Source: an uncultured Bacilli bacterium (lineage in GTDB: Bacteria > Bacillota_I > Bacilli_A > RF39 > UBA660). Taken from it: a DNA stretch of 6,648 nucleotides. A program made the position numbers and the translations under genes. The notes beneath the pieces are model-generated. The model did not search any database. It had not been told where the DNA came from and saw nothing but the letters and a program-made list of their open reading frames with translations. Positions 1-5,852 of this stretch are shown here, piece by piece. The stretch lies in contig CAKOMS010000033.1 in assembly GCA_934096735.1 (NCBI GenBank), forward strand, positions 1 through 6,648. Direction: 5' to 3'. Position 1 is the first letter of the stretch. Each line of letters starts with the position of its first letter.

Positions 1-11
1 AAATAAAAAAA

Positions 12-39
12 TTGACTAATATTTATTATCTGATAAAAT
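12..39 (+). promoter_or_regulatory. Promoter with extended -10 (start of leader/short RNA)
   Basis: A -35 box TTGACT (12-17) lies 16 bases before TAAAAT (34-39), and a TG at 31-32 makes an extended -10. It has the best -35 of the promoter candidates in this window. Transcription would start near 45-47, just before the GC-rich patch at 49-58. It could drive a short RNA ending at the hairpin 72-111, or read on into the ATPase gene at 147. Called by motif only. Confidence 0.6.
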
Positions 40-48
40 TAAATTAAA

Positions 49-69
49 TGGTGCGGTTGAAATTACAAT
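49..69 (+). repeat. Left copy of inverted 21-nt match
   Basis: Reading forward, this segment matches the reverse complement of 6583-6603 with two mismatches (at 59 and 65). The core TGGTGCGGTT (49-58) is exact and GC-rich, which stands out in this AT-rich sequence. The right copy overlaps a terminator stem. The left copy has no local partner arm, so it forms no hairpin of its own. Confidence 0.5.
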
Positions 70-71
70 AT

Positions 72-111
72 AAAAAATAATAAAAAATAGTTAAGTTTTT
101 TATTATTTTTT
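72..111. terminator. Perfect A/T-only hairpin, terminator-like
   Basis: The arms 72-87 and 96-111 are perfectly complementary over 16 bp, made only of A and T, with an 8-nt loop (88-95). The right arm runs into T7 (106-112), so on the + strand it resembles an intrinsic terminator for RNA started near 46. With no G-C pairs the stem is weak, unlike the other two terminators here. The right arm also covers the place where a -35 box for the promoter at 114-122 would lie, so it could instead act at the DNA level as an operator or a bend. Confidence 0.4.
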
Positions 112-113
112 TA

Positions 114-122
114 TGTTATAAT
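114..122 (+). promoter_or_regulatory. Extended -10 promoter of the ATPase gene
   Basis: TGTTATAAT gives a perfect -10 (117-122) with a TG extension. No convincing -35 box is seen about 17 bases upstream, where the sequence is the T-rich arm of the inverted repeat. The start would be near 129, giving a leader of about 18 nt that holds AAGGAG (137-142) before the ATG at 147. Confidence 0.6.
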
Positions 123-146
123 ACCTTTTAAGAAAGAAGGAGTAAT

Positions 147-1013
147 ATGGTTTACTTGAAAAACTTTACCTTACTAGATGATTATCAAGAACATTGTGTA
201 GTTTGTTACGAAGAAAGAAGAAAGGTATTTAATAGCTATTACCCAATGCACTTATTTTCAAATAAATCATTTAAGAATATAAAATTTGATAGAATTACTA
301 TTTTTTATGGTGGTAATGGTTCTGGTAAAAGTACACTTTTAAATATAATAGCAGAAAAACTAGGAGCAGATAGAAAATCAAGATTAAATAAGGGTTCTTA
401 TTTTGATTTATATGTAAAACATTGTGAATATGAAATGAGTTATGAATATCCTTGTGAAATTAAAGTAATAACAAGTGATGATGTATTTGATTATTTATTA
501 AATATAAGATCTATTAATGCAAATGTAAATAGAAGTAAAGAAAGACTTAGTAAAGAATATTTAGAATATAAATTTAATGATAAAAATAGTTCATTTGATA
601 ACTATGAAGAATTAAAAAATAGTTATGATGCAAAAAGTAATACTATGTCAAAATTTGTAAGAGAAAGACTTGGAAATAATAATATAATTGAGTGTTCAAA
701 TGGAGAGTCTGCTTTAATGTTTTGGGAAAGAGAAATAGATGCAAATAGTATTTATATATTAGATGAACCAGAAAATAGTCTATCTGCAGAAAACGTTTTA
801 AAATTAAAGAAATTTATAGAAGACTCAGAAAGATTTTATAATTGTCAATTTATTATATCAACTCATTCACCATTTTTACTTAATTTAAATGAAGCCTTAA
901 TATATGATTTAGATGAAATACCAGTAAAAACAAAAAAATGGACAGAACTACCCAATGTAATTACATACTATAATTTTTTTAAAGAACATAATTCTGAATT
1001 TAATAAAGAGTAA
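147..1013 (+). CDS. ABC-type AAA ATPase (AAA_21 / COG3910-like), unknown role
   Basis: A soluble 288-residue ATPase of the ABC/SMC-like P-loop class. Residues 1-50 form the first strands. Walker A is GGNGSGKST (55-63). A charged, mainly helical insert follows (about 70-180). Then come a signature motif SNGES (184-188), Walker B IYILDEPE (202-209) with its catalytic glutamate, and the H-loop THSP with His240. It ends with a tail rich in Phe and Tyr. Motif order and length resemble the small stand-alone ATPases of COG3910, as recalled; no function is established for them. There is no transmembrane segment and no nuclease or transporter partner beside it. The start is firm: AAGGAG ends 4 bases before ATG. 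Its own promoter lies upstream, and a new promoter follows its stop, so it is probably a separate unit from nifS-thiI. An effector ATPase of a defence or repair system is possible but unsupported here. Confidence 0.9.
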   Translation: MVYLKNFTLLDDYQEHCVVCYEERRKVFNSYYPMHLFSNKSFKNIKFDRITIFYGGNGSGKSTLLNIIAEKLGADRKSRLNKGSYFDLYVKHCEYEMSYEYPCEIKVITSDDVFDYLLNIRSINANVNRSKERLSKEYLEYKFNDKNSSFDNYEELKNSYDAKSNTMSKFVRERLGNNNIIECSNGESALMFWEREIDANSIYILDEPENSLSAENVLKLKKFIEDSERFYNCQFIISTHSPFLLNLNEALIYDLDEIPVKTKKWTELPNVITYYNFFKEHNSEFNKE

Positions 1014-1018
1014 TCTTA

Positions 1019-1027
1019 TGATATAAT
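1019..1027 (+). promoter_or_regulatory. Extended -10 promoter of the nifS-like/thiI operon
   Basis: TGATATAAT, a perfect TATAAT (1022-1027) with TG extension, starts five bases after the ATPase stop. The -35 region is weak. The start would be near 1034. The leader is short and carries GGAGTGA (1046-1052), 7 bases before ATG 1060. No terminator is seen between the ATPase gene and this promoter, so read-through from upstream is also possible. Confidence 0.6.
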
Positions 1028-1059
1028 AACTATGTATTAAAATATGGAGTGATGAATTT

Positions 1060-2172
1060 ATGATATACCTAGATTATAGTAGTACTACACCAATGTGTAT
1101 GGAAGCAATGGATAGTTATTTAAAAGTAAGTAAAGAATATATTGCATCTGTTTCAACAAATAATAAACTAGGTAAAAAATCTAAAGACTTACTTACTGAA
1201 ACTACTAAAGAATTAAGTGATATATTTAATATAATGAGTGATGAAATTATATATACAAGTGGAGCAACTGAAGCAAATAATATGGCTTTAATAGGTTATG
1301 CTATGCAAAATCATAAAAAAGGAAATCACATTATTGTATCTCGTTTAGAACACCCTTCTGTTTATGCAATATGTAATTATTTAGAAAATAATGGTTTTGA
1401 AATAAGTTATGTTTTAAATGATGAAGAAGGATTAGTATCTTTTGAAGATTTAAAAAGACTTATTAGAGAAGATACAATTCTTGTAAGTATTGCAGCAGTT
1501 AATTATGAAACTGGAGTAAGACAACCTCTTAAAATGTTAAGACAAATTATAAAAAAAGAAAATGAACAAACAATATTTCATTCAGATTTAAGTCAAGCCT
1601 TAGGTAAAACAGTTATAAATTTTAGAGATATTGACTTAGGAAGTGTTTCAAGTCACAAAGTAAATGGTCCAAAAGGAATTGGTTTTTTATATAAAAATAG
1701 TTTAATAAAACTTGCTCCTCTTATGTATGGAAATAATAAAAATAAAAACTATAAACCTGGAGAAATACCACTACCTTTAATAGTAGCAATGTCTAGTGCA
1801 ATAAAAAGTAGTATTAAAGATTTAGATAAAAAAGAAAGATATATTAATTTATTGAATGAAAGATTAGTATCAAAATTAAATTCTATTGATGGAGTTATAA
1901 TTAATAAATCAAAATATTCTATTCCTCATATTTTAAATATAAGTTTAAAAAATGTTCCTTCAGAAAGTTTAATAACAAACTTATCTAATAAAGAAATTTA
2001 TATAAGTGGTAATATTGGTAACGAAATATCTAGTAGTGTAATGGCACTTTATAATGATATTGAAAGAAGTAAAAATAATTTAAGAATAAGTTTATCATCA
2101 AATACTACTGTTTTAGAAATTAATAGATTTTTAGAAGCTTTTGAAGTAGAATATAATAGACTTAAATTTTAG
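1060..2172 (+). CDS. Cysteine desulfurase-like PLP protein lacking the catalytic Cys
   Basis: A 370-residue class V aminotransferase-fold protein of the NifS/IscS family. True members take sulfur from cysteine to form a persulfide; in Bacillota, the one beside thiI (NifZ type) feeds ThiI. Conserved parts: LDYSSTTP (4-11), TSGATEANN (66-74), the PLP-stacking His in EHPSV (His98), NYETG (148-152), Asp176 and Gln179 in SDLSQ, SSHK with PLP lysine Lys200, GPKG (203-206), and LRISL (341-345). Two sites are not conserved. The catalytic loop, normally SGSAC, reads SGNIG, putting Gly320 (GGT, 2017-2019) at the cysteine position; the only cysteines, Cys13 and Cys105, are elsewhere. The loop usually GGGQE...RSGT reads GNNKN...KPGE (224-235). 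Length is normal and the frame is intact, so this is not a plain pseudogene. It is followed by thiI after 18 bases. A desulfurase with an altered mechanism, another PLP reaction, or a scaffold role are all possible. No gene symbol is given because the activity is in doubt. Confidence 0.9.
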   Translation: MIYLDYSSTTPMCMEAMDSYLKVSKEYIASVSTNNKLGKKSKDLLTETTKELSDIFNIMSDEIIYTSGATEANNMALIGYAMQNHKKGNHIIVSRLEHPSVYAICNYLENNGFEISYVLNDEEGLVSFEDLKRLIREDTILVSIAAVNYETGVRQPLKMLRQIIKKENEQTIFHSDLSQALGKTVINFRDIDLGSVSSHKVNGPKGIGFLYKNSLIKLAPLMYGNNKNKNYKPGEIPLPLIVAMSSAIKSSIKDLDKKERYINLLNERLVSKLNSIDGVIINKSKYSIPHILNISLKNVPSESLITNLSNKEIYISGNIGNEISSSVMALYNDIERSKNNLRISLSSNTTVLEINRFLEAFEVEYNRLKF

Positions 2173-2190
2173 AAGGAGTGAATCTATTTA

Positions 2191-3378
2191 ATGGAAAAAA
2201 TAATTTTATTAAAATATGCAGAATTATCTACTAAGAAAGATAATAGAAATTTCTTTTTAAGAACACTTAGTGATGATATTGAAAAAAAATTAAAAGGTTT
2301 AGTTACAGTTTCTTATGATTATGGAAGAATGTTTTTAAAATTTGATGATAATAAATATGATGAAGTTATTGAAAAGTTAAAAACTGTTTTTGGAATACAT
2401 GAAATAGTACCAGCATATATAATGAATTCAAAAGATATTGAAGACATAAAAAATAATTTAATAGAAGTTTTAAAAAAAGAAAAGTTTAATACTTTTAAAG
2501 TAGATGTTAAAAGAAGTGATAAAACATATCCAATTGATGGAATGGAATTAAGAAAAGTATTTGGTAGTCATATATTAAAAAATATAGATAATATAAAAGT
2601 TGATGTTAATACACCAGATATTATTGTAACTGTTGAAATAAGACAAAAAGAGGTACTTATTTATTCAAAAGGTATAAAAGGAATAGGTGGTTACCCAGTT
2701 GGTTCTTTAGGAAAAGGATTATTAATGTTAAGTGGAGGAATTGATTCACCTGTGGCAGGATATCTTGCTATAAAAAGAGGAGTAAAATTAGAAGGAATAT
2801 ATTTTGAAAGTCCACCTCATACAAGTGAATCTGCTAAAGAAAAAGTTAAAAGTTTAGCTAAAATATTAACTAAATATAATAATGAAATTAAATTACATGT
2901 AATTAATTTTACTGAAATACAAGAAGAAATATACAAAAATATACCTCATGAATATTTAATTACTATAATGAGAAGAATGATGTATAGAATTAGTGCAATA
3001 ATATCAAGTAAACATAATTGTAAAGTTATAGTAAATGGAGAGTCAATTGGACAAGTTGCTAGTCAAACACTTACAAGTATGAGTGCAATTAATGAAGTAG
3101 TAAAAATACCTGTAATAAGACCAGTATGTACATTTGATAAATTAGAAATAATTGATATAGCAAAAAGAATAAAAACATATGAAACAAGTATTTTACCATA
3201 TGAAGATTGTTGTACAATTTTTGTGCCAGCTCATCCAGTAATTAATCCAGTTAAAGAAAAATGTCATGAATATGAATCATTAATAGATTATGAAAATCTT
3301 ATCTATAAAGCAGTTAAAAATGATGAAATAATTGTTATAAAAAATGAAGAAGAATTAGAATTTAAAGATTTATTATAG
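2191..3378 (+). CDS. thiI: tRNA 4-thiouridine synthase ThiI (no rhodanese domain)
   Basis: ThiI adenylates U8 of tRNA and replaces its oxygen with sulfur to give 4-thiouridine, which senses near-UV light. In some bacteria it also helps make the thiazole of thiamine. The 395 residues show a ferredoxin-like N-terminal part with KYAELSTKK (8-16), a THUMP domain (about 60-165), then a PP-loop ATP-pyrophosphatase domain with SGGIDSP (181-187), GESIGQVASQT (283-293) and EDCCTIF (338-344). Cys340/Cys341 match the cysteine that takes part in sulfur transfer in the synthetase domain. The protein stops soon after, with no C-terminal rhodanese domain; this is the normal short form in Bacillota, which relies on a partner desulfurase. 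That partner should be the gene just upstream, whose catalytic cysteine is missing. Start: AAGGAGTG (2173-2180), right after the upstream stop, precedes ATG 2191. No thiamine genes are nearby, so tRNA modification is the likelier role. Confidence 0.95.
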   Translation: MEKIILLKYAELSTKKDNRNFFLRTLSDDIEKKLKGLVTVSYDYGRMFLKFDDNKYDEVIEKLKTVFGIHEIVPAYIMNSKDIEDIKNNLIEVLKKEKFNTFKVDVKRSDKTYPIDGMELRKVFGSHILKNIDNIKVDVNTPDIIVTVEIRQKEVLIYSKGIKGIGGYPVGSLGKGLLMLSGGIDSPVAGYLAIKRGVKLEGIYFESPPHTSESAKEKVKSLAKILTKYNNEIKLHVINFTEIQEEIYKNIPHEYLITIMRRMMYRISAIISSKHNCKVIVNGESIGQVASQTLTSMSAINEVVKIPVIRPVCTFDKLEIIDIAKRIKTYETSILPYEDCCTIFVPAHPVINPVKEKCHEYESLIDYENLIYKAVKNDEIIVIKNEEELEFKDLL

Positions 3379-3421
3379 TATTTTATTTTTAGTAATAAGC
3401 CATAATATAAATGGTGATAGT

Positions 3422-3595
3422 GTGAAATATAAAAGTAATTATAAAGGAAGTAATATTGAAAGTACTAATTATTTAGAAAGAATGTATTCATATTCTAATC
3501 CATATGAATATAATATTGATACAAATTATAAAGATAAAATAATAAAAGATATAGAAGTTGTAAAATCAATTACACATGAAGACAGAAGAAAATAG
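3422..3595 (+). CDS. Possible small protein, 57 aa, unknown
   Basis: A reading frame from GTG 3422 to TAG 3593-3595 lies 43 bases after thiI and fills most of the 307-base gap before ackA. GGTGAT (3413-3418), complementary to the 16S rRNA tail, stands 3 bases before the GTG; this is close but fits the way GGTGAT aligns. The predicted protein is hydrophilic and rich in Tyr, Asn and Lys, with no signal peptide, membrane segment or recognised motif. Its C-terminus is charged (ending EDRRK). Codons are like those of the neighbours. The stop codon lies in the loop of the terminator at 3579-3609, as expected for the last gene of the operon. An internal ATG at 3482 has no good binding site. It could be a lineage-specific partner of the tRNA thiolation genes, or a chance open frame in AT-rich DNA. 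Confidence 0.45.
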   Translation: MKYKSNYKGSNIESTNYLERMYSYSNPYEYNIDTNYKDKIIKDIEVVKSITHEDRRK

Positions 3596-3609
3596 AAACT
3601 GTCTTTTTT
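3579..3609 (+). terminator. Intrinsic terminator of the nifS-like/thiI operon
   Basis: AAGACAG (3579-3585) pairs with CTGTCTT (3599-3605) across a 13-nt A-rich loop, and T6 (3604-3609) follows. A G-U pair (3578/3606) may extend the stem. The stop codon of the small gene lies in the loop, so the end of translation and the end of transcription coincide. It separates the thiI operon from the ackA operon. Confidence 0.75.
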
Positions 3610-3641
3610 CTTTACATTAACTGGATTCTTAGTTTACAATA

Positions 3642-3650
3642 TGTTATAAT
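3642..3650 (+). promoter_or_regulatory. Extended -10 promoter of the ackA operon
   Basis: TGTTATAAT, with TATAAT at 3645-3650, is identical to the promoter at 114-122. TGGATT (3622-3627) is a weak -35 candidate at a 17-base spacing. The start would be near 3657. A second TATAAT occurs at 3656-3661. The leader is about 30 nt, with GAGGTG (3672-3677) 8 bases before ATG 3686. No riboswitch or long leader is present. Confidence 0.65.
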
Positions 3651-3685
3651 TTAGATATAATTTTTTAGGAAGAGGTGTAGAAAAT

Positions 3686-4864
3686 ATGAAAATATTATCT
3701 GTAAATGTTGGAAGTTCTTCTTTAAAAGGATCGTTAATTGAACTTCCAGAACAAAAAGTACTAGCAACTAGTTATTTTGAAAAAATTGGTATGGCCGGAT
3801 CTTTTTATACTATTAAAATAAATGGTGAAAAAATAAGAAAGGAAGTTAATTTAGTAGATCACTCAGTAGCAGTTTCTAAATTACTTGAAGAATTAATTGA
3901 AAATAACATTATTTCTTCAATAGATGAAATTGATGGTGTAGGACATAGAATTGCTTTTGGTGGAACAACTTTTGAAAAATCTGTTATATTAGATGAACAA
4001 GCATTAGAAGAATTAGCTAAATATAATGATTTAGTACCACTTCATGGACCAGTTCATATTATGGGTGTAAGAGCATTTATGAAGATGCTTCCGAATGTTA
4101 AAAATGTTGGGGTTTTTGATACTGCATTTTTAAGTACAATGGATGAAGAAAAATATATTATGCCAGTACCATATGAATGGTATGAAAAATTTGGCATAAG
4201 AAGATTTGGATATCATGGTACAAGTCATAGATTTATTGCTAAAACTGTACAAGAATTCTTTAAAAGAGATGATTTAAAAATTATTTCTTGTCATATTGGA
4301 AGTGGAGCATCAATATGTGCAATAGATAGTGGAAAAGCAATTGATACATCTATGGGTATGGGTGCAAATTCTGGTTTAATGATGGGAACTAGATCTGGAG
4401 ATGTTGATAATTCAATTATTCCATATGTTATGAAAAAAACTGGTAAAACTCTAGATGAAGTTTATAATGATTTAAATAAAAAGAGTGGACTTTTAGGAAT
4501 AAGCGGAGTATCAAGCGATAGCAGAGATGTAGAAGAAGCTAGTGCAAATGGTAATCATAGAGCTAAATTAGCTGAAGAAATATATGCAAGAGAAATATCT
4601 AATTATATTGCAATGTTTAATAATGAATTAAATGGAGCAGATGTAATTGTATTAACTGCAGGTATTGGAGAAAACTCAAGTCATATGAGAAAGATGATAC
4701 TAGATAGAATTAGCAGTTTAGGAGTTAAGTTAGATGAATCTAAGAATGATTTTCGTGGAGAATTTAGATTAATTTCTACTGAAGATAGTAAAATTCCAGT
4801 ATACGTAATTCCAACTGATGAAGAATTAATGATAGCACTTGACACTATGGACTTAATTAGTTAA
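3686..4864 (+). CDS. ackA: Acetate kinase family protein
   Basis: An acetate kinase-family (ASKHA fold) enzyme that moves phosphate between an acyl phosphate and ADP; in fermenters it yields ATP and acetate. At 392 residues it is full length. Visible motifs: VNVGSSSLK (6-14) with Asn7; GHR with Arg88; PLH (118-120); VFDTAF with Asp145; GYHGTSH (175-181) with His177; GTRSG (234-238) with Arg236; GIGENS (326-331); and TDEELMIA (377-384) with the metal-binding glutamate. Relative to the Methanosarcina enzyme, the acetate pocket is changed: Val93, Phe179 and Pro232 correspond here to Ala90, Tyr176 and Ala227. His94, Asn124 and Asn211 correspond to Phe91, Gly121 and Ser206. The core catalytic residues remain, so the protein is probably active, but its acyl preference may differ (for example propionate). 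No phosphotransacetylase gene lies in the window. It is first in an operon with the DHH and recX genes, and has a clear promoter and binding site. Confidence 0.93.
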   Translation: MKILSVNVGSSSLKGSLIELPEQKVLATSYFEKIGMAGSFYTIKINGEKIRKEVNLVDHSVAVSKLLEELIENNIISSIDEIDGVGHRIAFGGTTFEKSVILDEQALEELAKYNDLVPLHGPVHIMGVRAFMKMLPNVKNVGVFDTAFLSTMDEEKYIMPVPYEWYEKFGIRRFGYHGTSHRFIAKTVQEFFKRDDLKIISCHIGSGASICAIDSGKAIDTSMGMGANSGLMMGTRSGDVDNSIIPYVMKKTGKTLDEVYNDLNKKSGLLGISGVSSDSRDVEEASANGNHRAKLAEEIYAREISNYIAMFNNELNGADVIVLTAGIGENSSHMRKMILDRISSLGVKLDESKNDFRGEFRLISTEDSKIPVYVIPTDEELMIALDTMDLIS

Positions 4865-4866
4865 GT

Positions 4867-4873
4867 GGGTGAT
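4867..4873 (+). promoter_or_regulatory. Ribosome binding site that questions the nrnA start
   Basis: GGGTGAT matches the 3' end of 16S rRNA (GGTGAT part), as at 3413-3418, but it overlaps the GTG at 4869 that opens the frame. A site here would favour a start a few bases later, and the in-frame codons there are ATA 4878 and ATT 4881. Either the GTG start is used by coupling to the ackA stop at 4862-4864, or a rare ATT/ATA start is used. Confidence 0.4.
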
Positions 4874-5852
4874 TAAAATAATTAATAAAAGATTATTAAA
4901 TAAATTATATAAAGCAGTAAAATCCTATGATGAAATAGTAATTGCAAGACATGTAGGACCAGATCCTGATGCAATAGGAAGTGAAATAGCCTTAAGAGAT
5001 TCAATAAGACTAACATTTCCAGATAAAAAAGTTTACGCAGTGGGATTATCTGTTTCAAGATTTAAAAGTTATGGAATATTAGATAGACCTAATTATGAAG
5101 AATTAAATAAACCATTACTAATAGTATTAGATGTTCCAAATATGGCTAGAATTGATGGAATAGAAAATTTAAAATATGATGAAATATTAAAAATAGATCA
5201 TCATCCAAAAGAAGATATAAAAGCAAAATTTGAATGGATTGATGAAACAAAATCTAGTACTTGTCAAATGGTAACTGAATTTATCTTATATACAAAACTT
5301 AAATTAGATCAAAAGATAGCAGAAAATTTATTCTTAGGAATAGCATCTGATAGTGAAAGATTTTCTTTAAAAAATACTACTTATGAGACTTTTGAAACTG
5401 TAAAAGAATTAATAAAACAAAGTAAAATAGATTTTACTAATTTATATGATATTTTATATACAAGACCAATGAGTGAACATAAGTTTATAGCATATATTAC
5501 AAATAACATAATAATTGATGAAAATAAACTTGGATATATAAAAATAAATGATAATATTTTAAAAGAATTTAAAGTTGATGCATCTACACCAAGTAATTTA
5601 ATAAATAACTTTAACTTTATTGAAGAAATGCTTGTATGGATATTTATAACTGAAGATGTTAAAAATAAACAATATAAGATAAGCGTAAGAAGTAGAGGAC
5701 CTATAATTAATACTATTGTTAGTAAATATAACGGTGGGGGACACAAGTTTGCTTGTGGAGCTAGATTAGATAACATGGAAAGTATTGATAATCTAATTAA
5801 AGAATTAAGTGAAGCTTGTAAAGAATATGAAAATACTTTGTTACAAGAATAA
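4869..5852 (+). CDS. nrnA: DHH/DHHA1 phosphoesterase, NrnA-like (nanoRNase/pAp phosphatase)
   Basis: A soluble 327-residue DHH-DHHA1 protein of the NrnA/MgpA group. Members degrade very short RNAs (2-5 nt) and often remove the 3' phosphate from pAp; some cleave cyclic dinucleotide products such as pApA. The DHH domain shows motif I ARHVGPDPDA (26-35), motif II LIVLDVP with Asp88, the DHH motif itself (Asp110-His111-His112), and motif IV IASDSERF with Asp161. These are the expected Mn-binding residues. The DHHA1 domain ends with the substrate-binding RSRG (274-277) and GGGH (289-292). There is no PAS, GGDEF or membrane part, so it is not GdpP. The frame opens with GTG four bases after the ackA stop; the true start may be ATT 4881 (about 323 residues). 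The 3' end overlaps recX. The substrate cannot be decided from sequence alone. Confidence 0.9.
   Translation: MIKIINKRLLNKLYKAVKSYDEIVIARHVGPDPDAIGSEIALRDSIRLTFPDKKVYAVGLSVSRFKSYGILDRPNYEELNKPLLIVLDVPNMARIDGIENLKYDEILKIDHHPKEDIKAKFEWIDETKSSTCQMVTEFILYTKLKLDQKIAENLFLGIASDSERFSLKNTTYETFETVKELIKQSKIDFTNLYDILYTRPMSEHKFIAYITNNIIIDENKLGYIKINDNILKEFKVDASTPSNLINNFNFIEEMLVWIFITEDVKNKQYKISVRSRGPIINTIVSKYNGGGHKFACGARLDNMESIDNLIKELSEACKEYENTLLQE

Larger units (their letters stand above)
46..112 (+). ncRNA. Candidate short RNA or leader transcript
   Basis: This stretch sits between a good promoter (12-39) and a terminator-like hairpin with a U7 run (72-112), so it could be made as an RNA of about 65 nt. 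Its 5' half (49-69) is probably unpaired and holds most of the G and C of the upstream region. It is complementary at 19 of 21 positions to 6583-6603, the 3' end of the ackA-nrnA-recX transcript. That pairing would cover the upstream arm of the terminator at 6596-6614. A 10-codon reading frame (ATG 48 to TAA 80, MVRLKLQYKK) also lies inside, so a leader peptide or attenuator for the ATPase gene is an alternative. No known RNA family is recognised. Existence and function are inferred. Confidence 0.3.

Noticed and set aside
54..66. tRNA T-arm-like sequence (GGTTGAAATT)
   Set aside because: No matching stem, acceptor arm or anticodon arm surrounds it.
195..206. CxxC pair (Cys17, Cys20) in the ATPase as a zinc or redox site
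   Set aside because: There is no second CxxC or nearby His pair arranged to complete a metal site, and these residues lie in the first strands of the fold.
3422..3595. Small acid-soluble spore protein, as found after thiI in Bacillus
   Set aside because: The translation has none of the SASP motifs and is Tyr/Asn/Lys-rich with a charged end.
3379..3685. Remnant of a rhodanese domain lost from ThiI by frameshift
   Set aside because: No rhodanese-like sequence is seen after the thiI stop; the short ThiI is the usual Bacillota form.
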